DNA from: an uncultured Alistipes sp.
GTDB lineage: Bacteria > Bacteroidota > Bacteroidia > Bacteroidales > Rikenellaceae
Reading direction: 5' to 3'
NCBI GenBank assembly: GCA_900546005.1
Contig: URBJ01000114.1
Location: forward strand, 1-6,240
DNA length: 6,240 nucleotides
Below, piece after piece: positions 1-6,240 of the stretch. Position 1 is the stretch's first letter. Each line of letters begins with the position of its first letter. The position numbers were made by a program, and so were the translations under genes. The notes under the pieces are model-generated. The model made no database searches, was not told where the DNA came from, and saw nothing but the letters and a program-made list of their open reading frames with translations.

Positions 1-989
1 TTGCGGCGGGACTGTTTTGCTGCGTTGTCTTGGGAGTAGGCGTGTGGCAATACTACGGGGCAAGTGCGGTGAAACGGGATGCGGTGGTGTTGATCCCTAC
101 GGGAAGCGATTTCAGTCGGGTGATGGACTCGTTGCGAGCCGGCGATCTGCTACGGAACGAAACGCTCTTTCGAACAATGGCCCGGGCGAAGGGGCTCGAT
201 AAGAAGGTATCCCCGGGACGTTATGAACTGAAACAGGGGATGGGTTACTCCGAAGTGATCAACCGGATCCAGTCGGGGTTACAGTCTCCGGTTCGGATTA
301 CGTTCCATAATATCCGTACGATGGATCGGCTGGCTGCGGTGCTTTCCCGTCAGATCGAGCTCGATTCGATGACGCTGATGGAGGCTTTTACGAACGATTC
401 GATCGTTGCGGCATACGGCTATACTCCTCAGACCTTCATGGCGATGTTCATCCCGAATACCTATGAGGTTTATTGGAACTGTTCGGTCGATGATCTGTTG
501 CAGCGGATGAAACGGGAATCCGACCGTTTCTGGGCTTCCCGGGATGCGAAACTTGCCCGCTGCGGATTGACCCGAAACGAGGTGATCACGTTGGCTTCGA
601 TCGTTTACGAAGAGACCAAGCGCCAGTCGGAAATGCCTGTCGTAGCGGGGGTCTACATCAATCGGCTCAGACGGGGCATGCCGCTTCAGGCCGATCCGAC
701 GGTCAAGTTCGCTTTGGGCGACTTTTCGTTGCGGCGGATTCTGCATAAACATTTGGAGGTGGATTCCCCATATAATACCTATCGGGTTACCGGACTGCCT
801 CCCGGACCGATCTGTATGCCGTCGATAGCGGCGATCGATGCTGTGCTGAATTATCAGGAACACGACTATCTCTATTTCTGTGCAAAGGAGGATCTCTCCG
901 GCGCGCACAACTTTGCCCGTACCCTTGCCGAACACAACCGCAATGCACGGGCCTATGCCGCGGCCTTGAATCGGCTGAAAATTCGTTAA
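1..989 (+). CDS. mltG: Endolytic murein transglycosylase MltG (YceG family), 5' end cut by the window
   Basis: Membrane-anchored lytic transglycosylase that cleaves nascent peptidoglycan glycan strands and is thought to set their length. The frame is open from position 3 to the TAA at 987-989, giving 328 visible residues against a family length of roughly 330-350, so only a short N-terminal part is missing. The first visible residues (AAGLFCCVVLGVGVW) look like the end of the single N-terminal membrane helix. The TTG at position 30 falls inside that helix and is not the start. A LysM-like subdomain follows (IPTGSDFSRVMDSL, then PGRYELKQGM). The YceG catalytic block is clear: LASIVYEET, then VAGVYINRL, then GMPLQADPTV. 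The conserved Glu aligned with the catalytic residue of E. coli MltG is the second Glu of YEET (codon 612-614). The C-terminal YNTYRVTGLPPGPI motif is also typical. The gene converges with the minus-strand gene after a 70-base gap. Confidence 0.95.
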   Translation, partial: AAGLFCCVVLGVGVWQYYGASAVKRDAVVLIPTGSDFSRVMDSLRAGDLLRNETLFRTMARAKGLDKKVSPGRYELKQGMGYSEVINRIQSGLQSPVRITFHNIRTMDRLAAVLSRQIELDSMTLMEAFTNDSIVAAYGYTPQTFMAMFIPNTYEVYWNCSVDDLLQRMKRESDRFWASRDAKLARCGLTRNEVITLASIVYEETKRQSEMPVVAGVYINRLRRGMPLQADPTVKFALGDFSLRRILHKHLEVDSPYNTYRVTGLPPGPICMPSIAAIDAVLNYQEHDYLYFCAKEDLSGAHNFARTLAEHNRNARAYAAALNRLKIR

Positions 990-1059
990 CCGATGTTTCA
1001 AAGAGGCCGGGGAAGAGGGCTGCGAATCGGCAGTCGCGGAGAAATCGAACCGTGGTAGA

Positions 1060-2163
1060 CTATCGGTCGAATTGCAGCGAGCTGTGTCCCATGTCGCGAG
1101 AGGTGGCTACGGCAATACCGCGTTGATCCCGATCGTTGACGGCGCAGTAGAAGTGATAGACGACTCCTTTGTAGTGAAGAACGAACGATTTGTGGGCGAA
1201 CAGGTTGTCGTATGGTTCGGAGGGTGCGATCAGGTCATCGCCCGTCCAGTCGGTCCAGTGCTTCAGGTCGTAGGAGCAGGCAAAACGGTTGAACGCCTGA
1301 GCCTGTTTGCCTTCCCAGAACGCTCCGAAATAGAACATGACATAAAGTTTTCCCATTTTGACGATCTGGGCGTCACCGGTGATCCGTCCTTGGGGGTGGT
1401 CCAGAACCGGACTTTCCGGATAGCGTCTCCAGTGCATCATGTCGTCGGAGACCGCGATGCCGATACTTTCGCGTCCTGCTGCATCACCCTTGGCATTGTA
1501 GAACATGACGAAAGGTGACCCGAACAGATGGGTCGGAACCCGAAGAACCGAACTCTTGTATAGGGTGTAACTCTCCCACGGCAGTGCATCGGGGTCCTTA
1601 GGGGTCAAGGCGGGGCCATCGAAGCTCTCCCATTCGTGTACTTGGTTTGCAGGCTGTTTCGTCCGGGCCAAGCCGATGTTCAGTTGTCCGGCCTCGTACC
1701 CTTGGGTTGCACCTCCGATGTAGGAGAGCCAATAATAGCCGTCGTATTTTTTCGGGCGGTGGTTTCCGTCCCAACGATAGTCTGTCAGGGCAAGGTATCC
1801 ACCCCGCTGGGCCGCGTCCCATCCGTCGGATTTGAACGAAAGAATGGGGCCGAGCACCCGCCACTCCAGCAGGTTGTCGCTCTCTGCCAACCACGTTTCG
1901 TATCCGGTTCCGTCCGTCGTGGTGCGTCCGTCGTACCGGACATAGGTCATATACCATTTGCCCTCCATCCGGAAAACAGTAGGGGAGTCTAATTTGCAAT
2001 TATCGTTTTCCGGAGTGAGAACCAGTCCGTATTTGTAGGGGGTTTGGACGGTTTCGTAGGTTTTTTGCATGATCTCCGGCGAAACAGTTTTTTGGGCTTG
2101 AGCCGTCAAATGGACTGTTAATCCGAACAGAAGCGTCGATGCGACTCTGAAAATTGGTTTCAT
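1060..2163 (-). CDS. Secreted glycoside-hydrolase-like five-bladed beta-propeller protein (GH43/GH130-type fold)
   Basis: Predicted exported protein of 367 residues. Residues 1-24 form a classical Sec signal peptide: Lys2 and Arg6, a hydrophobic core (ASTLLFGLTVHLTA), then an AQAQ cleavage region. There is no lipobox Cys, so a periplasmic or secreted protein is likely. The rest shows repeated propeller-type strands: DSPTVFRMEGKWYMTYVRYDG (first blade, from Asp59), YDGYYWLSYIGG, GSPFVMFYNAKG, GDAQIVKMGKLYVMFYFG and HYKGVVYHFYCAVN, interleaved with 'S.D...W' turns (SDNLLEW, SDDMMHW, SYDLKHW). This pattern is typical of GH43, GH117, GH130 and related families that act on plant or host glycans. 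I cannot fix the family, the substrate or even activity: Asp59 is a plausible blade-1 acid, but the usual GH43 Glu motif is not obvious. The start is 2163, where the signal peptide begins; an in-frame ATG at 2178 would add MNSFD. The frame stays open upstream to 3150, but that part is antisense to rfbA and lacks the fold. A promoter lies just upstream. No SusC/SusD pair is in the window. Confidence 0.85.
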   Translation of the reverse strand: MKPIFRVASTLLFGLTVHLTAQAQKTVSPEIMQKTYETVQTPYKYGLVLTPENDNCKLDSPTVFRMEGKWYMTYVRYDGRTTTDGTGYETWLAESDNLLEWRVLGPILSFKSDGWDAAQRGGYLALTDYRWDGNHRPKKYDGYYWLSYIGGATQGYEAGQLNIGLARTKQPANQVHEWESFDGPALTPKDPDALPWESYTLYKSSVLRVPTHLFGSPFVMFYNAKGDAAGRESIGIAVSDDMMHWRRYPESPVLDHPQGRITGDAQIVKMGKLYVMFYFGAFWEGKQAQAFNRFACSYDLKHWTDWTGDDLIAPSEPYDNLFAHKSFVLHYKGVVYHFYCAVNDRDQRGIAVATSRDMGHSSLQFDR

Positions 2164-2202
2164 GTCGAATGAGTTCATGGAATGAGTAGTTTTATGTGTG
2201 AA

Positions 2203-2233
2203 CAAAAATAGATGATTGTTGCGATTTTTCAAA
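2203..2233 (-). promoter_or_regulatory. Bacteroidota-type promoter for the beta-propeller gene
   Basis: Read on the minus strand, a -33 box TTTG (2233-2230) is followed by 19 bases and then TATTTTTG (2210-2203), an exact match to the TAnnTTTG -7 box of the Bacteroidota primary sigma factor. Transcription would start near 2197, leaving a leader of about 20 bases to the ATG at 2178 or about 35 to the ATG at 2163. I see no Shine-Dalgarno sequence before either ATG, which is common in this phylum. Location, strand and spacing all fit; the call rests on motif match only. Confidence 0.7.
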
Positions 2234-2380
2234 TTCGGAGGCGAGGGCCGTCTGGTGTATAGTACCTGAAATTTTGAAGAATCGTTCGGTGGATTAAGCG
2301 AGGAAGGCAATAGGCAGAAGATTGTCGGTACGGCAAGAAAATTTGATGGTCTGAAAAGAGGACGATTATGGGGACAGATG

Positions 2381-2412
2381 TTTGGAAAGACCGAAAAAAC
2401 GGAGTATTTTCG
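2381..2412 (+). promoter_or_regulatory. Candidate Bacteroidota-type promoter for the rfbACDB genes
   Basis: TTTG at 2381-2384 is followed by 20 bases and then TATTTTCG at 2405-2412, one mismatch from the TAnnTTTG -7 consensus. Transcription would begin around 2418, giving a leader of roughly 40 bases before rfbA. It is the best match I found on the plus strand between the divergent gene and rfbA. I saw no equally good match in the gaps inside the rfb cluster, so it may drive all four genes. No operator or dyad is obvious between the two divergent promoters (2234-2380). Confidence 0.5.
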
Positions 2413-2446
2413 ACATTGGATTGAAAACGGATGCTGTTTTCCGTTT

Positions 2447-2453
2447 GGAAGGA
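2447..2453 (+). promoter_or_regulatory. Shine-Dalgarno-like sequence that sets the rfbA start
   Basis: GGAAGGA ends seven bases before the ATG at 2461. This supports 2461 over the in-frame ATG at 2431, which would add ten residues ([10 protein letters not shown]) not found in the RmlA family and has no comparable upstream sequence. Confidence 0.55.
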
Positions 2454-2460
2454 TCGAATT

Positions 2461-3339
2461 ATGAAAGGAATTGTTCTTGCAGGAGGATCGGGTACCCGGT
2501 TGTATCCGGTGACTAAAGGGGTGAGCAAGCAGTTGTTGCCCGTTTACGATAAGCCGATGATCTACTATCCGATTTCGGTATTGATGCGTGCGGGGATTCG
2601 GGAGATTCTCGTGATCTCTACCCCGCAGGATCTGCCTGCTTTCCGTCGTCTGTTGGGCGATGGCTCGGACTACGGAGTGCAGTTCACCTATGCGGAGCAG
2701 CCTTCGCCGGATGGATTGGCGCAGGCCTTCCTGATCGGTGCCGATTTCATTGGATCGGATGCGGTCTGTCTGGTACTCGGAGATAATATTTTTCAGGGAG
2801 TCGGATTCGACGAACTGCTGCATGAGGCTGTCCGAACCGCGACTGAGCAACAAAAGGCAACGGTTTTCGGTTATCGGGTCGATGATCCCGGACGTTATGG
2901 CGTAGCGGAGTTCGATCGGGAGGAAAATTGCCTTTCGATCGAGGAGAAACCCGAACATCCGAAATCGAACTATGCGGTCGTCGGGCTCTACTTCTATCCG
3001 AATCGTGTAGTCGAGATCGCGAAGACGATACGTCCTTCGGCGCGTGGGGAGTTGGAGATTACGGCGGTTAATCAGCAGTTTCTGCAAGATGGCGATTTGA
3101 AAGTGGGGGTGCTTGGACAGGGTTTTGCATGGTTGGATACGGGAACGCACGATTCGCTCTCCGAGGCCTCGATCTATGTCGAAGTTTTGGAGAAACGGCA
3201 GGGCCTGAAAATCGCCTGTCTCGAGGAGATCGCTTTTCGTAAAGGGTGGATCACGGAGGACACGCTACGATCAGTTGCCCGGACGATGAGCAACAATCCC
3301 TACGGGCAGTATCTGCTGCGGTTGGTTGAGAAGGGCTGA
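2461..3339 (+). CDS. rfbA: Glucose-1-phosphate thymidylyltransferase RfbA/RmlA
   Basis: Cytosolic enzyme that joins glucose-1-phosphate and dTTP into dTDP-glucose and pyrophosphate, the first and usually feedback-controlled step of dTDP-L-rhamnose synthesis. The protein has 292 residues, the normal RmlA length. The nucleotide-binding signature [11 protein letters not shown] is at residues 8-18, followed by [16 protein letters not shown]. The metal-binding Asp sits in VLGDNIF (Asp108), with the second Asp in WLDTGTH (Asp226). The sugar-binding motifs EEKP (161-164) and GELEIT (196-201) are intact. The start at 2461 gives the usual [10 protein letters not shown]-terminus and has an SD-like GGAAGGA before it. 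It is the first of four same-strand rml genes. The TGA stop at 3337-3339 overlaps an ATG at 3339 that could be an upstream start of rfbC. No damage is visible. Confidence 0.97.
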   Translation: MKGIVLAGGSGTRLYPVTKGVSKQLLPVYDKPMIYYPISVLMRAGIREILVISTPQDLPAFRRLLGDGSDYGVQFTYAEQPSPDGLAQAFLIGADFIGSDAVCLVLGDNIFQGVGFDELLHEAVRTATEQQKATVFGYRVDDPGRYGVAEFDREENCLSIEEKPEHPKSNYAVVGLYFYPNRVVEIAKTIRPSARGELEITAVNQQFLQDGDLKVGVLGQGFAWLDTGTHDSLSEASIYVEVLEKRQGLKIACLEEIAFRKGWITEDTLRSVARTMSNNPYGQYLLRLVEKG

Positions 3340-3401
3340 TGAAAAGACTGCGTAGACAATCTATTTTGAGAAAGAGAATCGAGGGACAGATTAGAGTAGA
3401 A

Positions 3402-3977
3402 ATGAATGTGATAAAGACCGAAATAGAGGGTGTGGTGATTTTGGAACCGAAGGTTTTCGGAGACGAGCGGGGCTATTTTTTCGAGAGCTTTTCGCAACGC
3501 GATTTCGATGCGGCGGTGCGTCCGGTTCGGTTTGTACAGGATAATGAGTCGAAGTCCCGGTACGGCGTTTTGCGCGGGTTGCACTTCCAGTTGCCCCCGT
3601 TCGCACAGAGTAAGTTGGTCCGGGTCGTCAGCGGTCGGGTTTTGGATGTGGCGGTAGATATTCGTCGCGGATCTCCGACTTTCGGACGTAGCGTTGCCGT
3701 GGAGCTTACGGGTGAGAACAAACGACAACTCTTCATCCCGAGGGGCTTCGCTCACGGATTTTCGGTGCTGAGCGAAGAGGCCCTGTTTCAGTATAAGTGC
3801 GATAACTTCTATGCCCCGCAGTGTGAAGGGGCTATTGCGTGGAACGACCCTGCGCTTGGAATCGATTGGCGATTGAAACCGGAAGACATGATTCTTTCCG
3901 AAAAAGATAAAAAGCATCCGTTATTGGCCGAAGTTTCGGAGTTGTTCGATTACGGGAGGGATTATTATGCGGAGTAA
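3402..3977 (+). CDS. rfbC: dTDP-4-dehydrorhamnose 3,5-epimerase RfbC/RmlC
   Basis: Epimerises C3 and C5 of dTDP-4-dehydro-6-deoxy-D-glucose to give dTDP-4-dehydro-L-rhamnose, third step of the pathway; RmlC enzymes are cupin-fold dimers. The 191 residues match the usual 180-190. Visible motifs in order: EPKVFGDERGYFFESF (15-30), the active-site His in LRGLHFQ (His61), the substrate-binding Lys in QSKLVRV (Lys71), IPRGFAHGF (112-120), the active-site Tyr in FQYKCDNFY (Tyr131), and WNDPALGIDW (147-156). The start at 3402 gives the family-typical MNVIKTEIEGV. An in-frame ATG at 3339 overlaps the rfbA stop and would add 21 residues, rich in Arg and Lys and without family counterpart; I treat it as the less likely start. 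The 3' end overlaps rfbD by 11 bases. Confidence 0.95.
   Translation: MNVIKTEIEGVVILEPKVFGDERGYFFESFSQRDFDAAVRPVRFVQDNESKSRYGVLRGLHFQLPPFAQSKLVRVVSGRVLDVAVDIRRGSPTFGRSVAVELTGENKRQLFIPRGFAHGFSVLSEEALFQYKCDNFYAPQCEGAIAWNDPALGIDWRLKPEDMILSEKDKKHPLLAEVSELFDYGRDYYAE
3954..3960 (+). promoter_or_regulatory. Shine-Dalgarno-like sequence that sets the rfbD start
   Basis: GGGAGGG, inside the last codons of rfbC, ends six bases before the ATG at 3967. This favours 3967 over the ATG at 3988, whose nearest purine-rich stretch (GGAG at 3971-3974) is 13 bases away. The arrangement implies that rfbC and rfbD are translationally coupled. Confidence 0.5.
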
Positions 3978-4851
3978 CGATACGAAAATGATCTGGGTGA
4001 CCGGTGCCAATGGGCAATTGGGACGTAGTCTGCGTCGGGTTGCAGAGGATTCGGATTGCTGTTACCTCTTTACGGATGTTGCCGAGGTGGATATTACCGA
4101 CCGGGCGGCTGTCGATCGGTTTGTGGATGAGCATCGTGTCGATGTGGTGATCAACTGTGCGGCATACACGCAGGTCAATCGAGCAGAGAAAGAGGAGCCT
4201 GTGGCGGACCGCATCAATCGGGAAGCGGTAGAGTATCTTGCCAGGGCGGCACAGAGATGCGGAGCTTTGTTGGTGCATATATCGACCGATTATGTTTTCG
4301 GCGGATCGGGAAACCTTCCCTGTCGGGAGGAGGATCCGGTTGCTCCGCTGGGGGTCTACGGTCGGACAAAACAGGCCGGAGAACAGGCGGTTATCCAAAG
4401 CGGATGTCGCTACCTGATTCTTCGTACGGCGTGGCTCTATTCGGAGTATGGAAACAATTTCGTGAAGACGATGTTGCGGCTGATGTCGGAGCAGAAACAG
4501 GTGAAGGTGGTTTTTGATCAGGTCGGGACTCCTACCTATGCGGGTGATTTGGCTCGGGCGATCCGGTCGCTTGTCGAAAGTGAGGCGTGTGACGGCGAAG
4601 AGGGTATCTATCATTTCAGTAACGAAGGAGTCTGCTCGTGGTTCGATTTTGCGTGCGAGATTGCCCGGATGAGTGGCGCTTCCTGCGAAGTCTCACCGTG
4701 CCGCAGCGAGGAGTATCCTTCTGATGTGAAACGTCCAGCCTATTCGGTCCTCGACAAGACGAAGTTCAAGCGTACGTTTCGGCAGAAGATTCCCTATTGG
4801 CGGGATTCGCTCCGGATCTGTCTCGATCGTCTTGGCGTGTTGAAAAAATAG
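3967..4851 (+). CDS. rfbD: dTDP-4-dehydrorhamnose reductase RfbD/RmlD
   Basis: Reduces dTDP-4-dehydro-L-rhamnose with NAD(P)H to dTDP-L-rhamnose, the last pathway step. It is a 294-residue short-chain dehydrogenase/reductase of the extended type, in the family size range. The Rossmann dinucleotide motif GANGQLG is at residues 13-19, INCAAYTQVNRAEKE at about 63-76, and STDYVFGG at 106-113. The catalytic Tyr and Lys are Tyr131 and Lys135 in VYGRTKQAGE. The substrate-side motifs ILRTAWLYSEYGNNF and VVFDQVGTPTYAGDLA follow, and the C-terminus carries the usual RPAYSVLDKTKF. The start at 3967 lies inside rfbC (11-base overlap) and follows a GGGAGGG. The alternative at 3988 would begin MIWVTGANG, also family-like, and would only remove seven residues. 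A 50-base gap separates it from rfbB. Confidence 0.96.
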   Translation: MRSNDTKMIWVTGANGQLGRSLRRVAEDSDCCYLFTDVAEVDITDRAAVDRFVDEHRVDVVINCAAYTQVNRAEKEEPVADRINREAVEYLARAAQRCGALLVHISTDYVFGGSGNLPCREEDPVAPLGVYGRTKQAGEQAVIQSGCRYLILRTAWLYSEYGNNFVKTMLRLMSEQKQVKVVFDQVGTPTYAGDLARAIRSLVESEACDGEEGIYHFSNEGVCSWFDFACEIARMSGASCEVSPCRSEEYPSDVKRPAYSVLDKTKFKRTFRQKIPYWRDSLRICLDRLGVLKK

Positions 4852-4901
4852 GGAGAAGGAGCGCAAGGTACCCTTTTGTTTGATTACGAATAGGAAAAAT
4901 T

Positions 4902-5963
4902 ATGGGAAAAAGGAATCTGTTGGTGACCGGAGGTGCGGGTTTTATCGGTTCGCATGTGGTGCGGTTGTTGGTGAACAAGTATCCGGACTACTGTATCATT
5001 AATCTCGATAAATTGACTTATGCCGGTAATCTGGCAAATCTGCGCGATATTGAGCACAAGCCCAATTATCGGTTCGTGCGGGCGGATATTTGCGACTACG
5101 ACAAGATGCAGGAGGTGTTTGTAACCTACAAGATCGACGGGGTGATCCATCTTGCGGCGGAGAGTCATGTCGATCGTTCGATCAAGGATCCGTTTGTGTT
5201 TGCGCGGACCAATGTATTGGGAACACTCACGCTGTTGCAGGTGGCTAAAGAGTATTGGAACGGCGATTACGAAGGGAAACGGTTCTATCATATCTCTACT
5301 GATGAGGTGTACGGGGCATTGGATTTCGATGGAACGCTTTTTCAGGAGACGACGAAATACGATCCGCACAGCCCCTATTCGGCGAGCAAAGCATCTTCGG
5401 ACCACTTTGTCCGGGCCTTTCATGATACGTACGGTATGCCTACGATCGTGACGAACTGTTCGAACAATTACGGGCCGTATCAGTTTCCGGAAAAGCTGAT
5501 CCCCTTGTTTATCAATAATATTCGGCATGGTCGTCCGCTGCCTGTCTACGGAAAGGGCCAAAATGTCCGCGACTGGCTCTACGTGGAGGATCATGCGCGG
5601 GCGATCGATCTGATCTTCCACCGGGGCAGGATTGCCGAGACCTACAACATCGGGGGTAACAACGAATGGAAGAACATCGATCTGATCCGTATCCTTATCA
5701 AGGAGGTCGATCGGCAGTTGGGCAGACCCGAAGGTACGAGCGAGCGGTTGATCACCTATGTAACGGATCGAGCCGGTCACGATTTGCGGTATGCCATCGA
5801 CAGCAGCAAACTTCAGCGCGAATTGGGATGGAAACCGCAACTCCGTTTCGAGGAGGGTATCGAAAAGACAGTCTCGTGGTATCTCGAAAATCAGGAGTGG
5901 TTAGACGATGTTACTTCGGGGGCCTATCGTCAGTATTATGAAAGTATGTATCACAACCGATAG
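4902..5963 (+). CDS. rfbB: dTDP-glucose 4,6-dehydratase RfbB/RmlB
   Basis: Converts dTDP-glucose to dTDP-4-dehydro-6-deoxy-D-glucose with bound NAD, the second pathway step, although its gene is last in the cluster. The 353 residues match the usual 350-360. The NAD-binding GGAGFIGS is at residues 10-17, DKLTYAGNL at 36-44 and HLAAESHVDRSI at 83-94. The catalytic Thr-Asp-Glu triad is Thr133, Asp134 and Glu135 in STDEVYG, and the Tyr/Lys pair is Tyr159 and Lys163 in YSASKAS. Downstream are NCSNNYGPYQFPEKLIP (185-201), the substrate-binding GKGQNVRDWLYVEDH and the C-terminal DRAGHDLRYAID block. The start is the only sensible Met and has AGGAA (4892-4896) upstream. The 50 bases before it hold no convincing promoter or terminator, so co-transcription with rfbD is expected. 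The gene is intact. Confidence 0.97.
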   Translation: MGKRNLLVTGGAGFIGSHVVRLLVNKYPDYCIINLDKLTYAGNLANLRDIEHKPNYRFVRADICDYDKMQEVFVTYKIDGVIHLAAESHVDRSIKDPFVFARTNVLGTLTLLQVAKEYWNGDYEGKRFYHISTDEVYGALDFDGTLFQETTKYDPHSPYSASKASSDHFVRAFHDTYGMPTIVTNCSNNYGPYQFPEKLIPLFINNIRHGRPLPVYGKGQNVRDWLYVEDHARAIDLIFHRGRIAETYNIGGNNEWKNIDLIRILIKEVDRQLGRPEGTSERLITYVTDRAGHDLRYAIDSSKLQRELGWKPQLRFEEGIEKTVSWYLENQEWLDDVTSGAYRQYYESMYHNR

Positions 5964-6240
5964 ATGGAGAGAGGATATATAGATAAGTGCAGGCAGGGAG
6001 TAGAGAGAAAAGAGTGGTAGCGGGAAGGGTAGGCGTGTGAGGTGGGTTGTCGGAGCAGTTGCTGGGTTCGGTCGTTTGCCGGATAAGGTTGTGAGGATGA
6101 AAGCAGAGGATGGAGTAGAGGCGGAGCCGGGGGGAGAGATGTATCTTGCGGCCGATTTATCACTCGACAGTCGGGATCGACCTTTTTGAGAAGGCTTCAG
6201 CGTCGTAAAACAAAAGAGCAATGTACCCTCACCGAATACA
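5964..6240. other. Tail after rfbB with no convincing gene; G-rich, C-poor plus strand
   Basis: I find no protein-coding or RNA gene I can support here. Positions 5964-6140 are strongly asymmetric: by hand count 82 of 177 plus-strand bases are G and only 15 are C. The longest plus-strand frame runs from the TAG at 6001-6003 to a TGA at 6187-6189, and contains a 30-codon ATG-started stretch from 6097; it resembles nothing I know. A minus-strand frame from 6221 back into rfbB is rich in Ser, Pro and Leu, as expected from pyrimidine-rich sequence. A T-run at 6183-6187 follows a 4-bp stem, too weak to call a terminator. This may be untranslated or intergenic sequence leading to a gene beyond the window. 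Confidence 0.5.

Noticed and set aside
279..1001. Long minus-strand frame opposite mltG
   Set aside because: A shadow of the mltG codon pattern; no signature residues, while the plus strand carries the full YceG motif set.
1020..1039. Hairpin between mltG and the convergent minus-strand gene (6-bp stem with one G-U pair, 8-base loop)
   Set aside because: No T-run follows on either strand, and the same bases can form other short pairings. Not enough to call a terminator.
2164..3150. Open minus-strand frame extending the beta-propeller gene upstream to a total of 696 residues
   Set aside because: It is antisense to rfbA, has no recognisable domain, and would put the clear signal peptide in the middle of the protein. 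The promoter at 2203-2233 also lies inside it.
4852..4901. Separate promoter or hairpin in the rfbD-rfbB gap
   Set aside because: A TTTTGTTTG stretch and a small AAGG-TAC-CCTT inverted repeat are present, but no TTTG/TAnnTTTG pair with proper spacing, and the stem is only 4 bp.
6170..6187. Possible terminator: GTCG/CGAC stem with GGAT loop followed by CTTTTT
   Set aside because: A 4-bp stem is too short to call an intrinsic terminator, and it lies more than 200 bases past the rfbB stop.
6097..6189. 30-codon plus-strand frame beginning MKAEDGVEAEPGG
   Set aside because: Short, no recognisable family, and the purine run before the ATG directly abuts it, so it is not well spaced as a ribosome binding site. 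The upstream frame is open to 6004 without clear coding character.
5901..6221. Minus-strand frame of 106 residues at the end of the window
   Set aside because: It overlaps the 3' end of rfbB and is low-complexity Ser/Pro/Leu/Thr, which the pyrimidine-rich strand would produce by chance. No start context or family resemblance.
1..6240. Frequent GATC and TCGA words across the window
   Set aside because: They follow from the preferred codons GAT, ATC, CGA and TCG in the genes and do not form a repeat array or site cluster.

Overview
The window reads as a chromosomal piece of a Bacteroidota genome, most likely order Bacteroidales. Three things point there: the RmlB and RmlA sequences have a Bacteroides/Alistipes-like character, the two promoters visible in the only divergent intergenic region fit the Bacteroidota pattern (TTTG, 19-20 bp, TAnnTTTG), and a secreted five-bladed beta-propeller glycosidase-like protein is present. 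The relatively GC-rich codon choice (GAT, ATC, CGG, TCG, CCG common) leans towards an Alistipes-like lineage rather than AT-rich Bacteroides. That last step is inference; no rRNA or other marker is in the window.

Layout: (1) positions 1-989, plus strand, the 3' part of mltG (endolytic murein transglycosylase), whose N-terminus lies upstream of the window. (2) positions 1060-2163, minus strand and convergent with mltG, an exported glycoside-hydrolase-like beta-propeller protein. (3) positions 2164-2460, a divergent intergenic region with one promoter firing each way. (4) positions 2461-5963, plus strand, four closely spaced genes rfbA-rfbC-rfbD-rfbB (rmlA-C-D-B), the whole pathway from glucose-1-phosphate plus dTTP to dTDP-L-rhamnose. 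(5) positions 5964-6240, a tail with no convincing gene and a strongly G-rich, C-poor plus strand.

The four rml genes form one functional unit: RfbA makes dTDP-glucose, RfbB dehydrates it to the 4-keto-6-deoxy sugar, RfbC epimerises C3 and C5, and RfbD reduces the 4-keto group. The product feeds rhamnosyltransferases for surface polysaccharide; none is in the window. MltG acts on peptidoglycan, so both plus-strand blocks serve the cell envelope, but nothing ties them into one transcript because the minus-strand gene separates them.

I see no previously undescribed system here. The least explained items are the exact family and substrate of the beta-propeller protein and the base-composition asymmetry of the tail.
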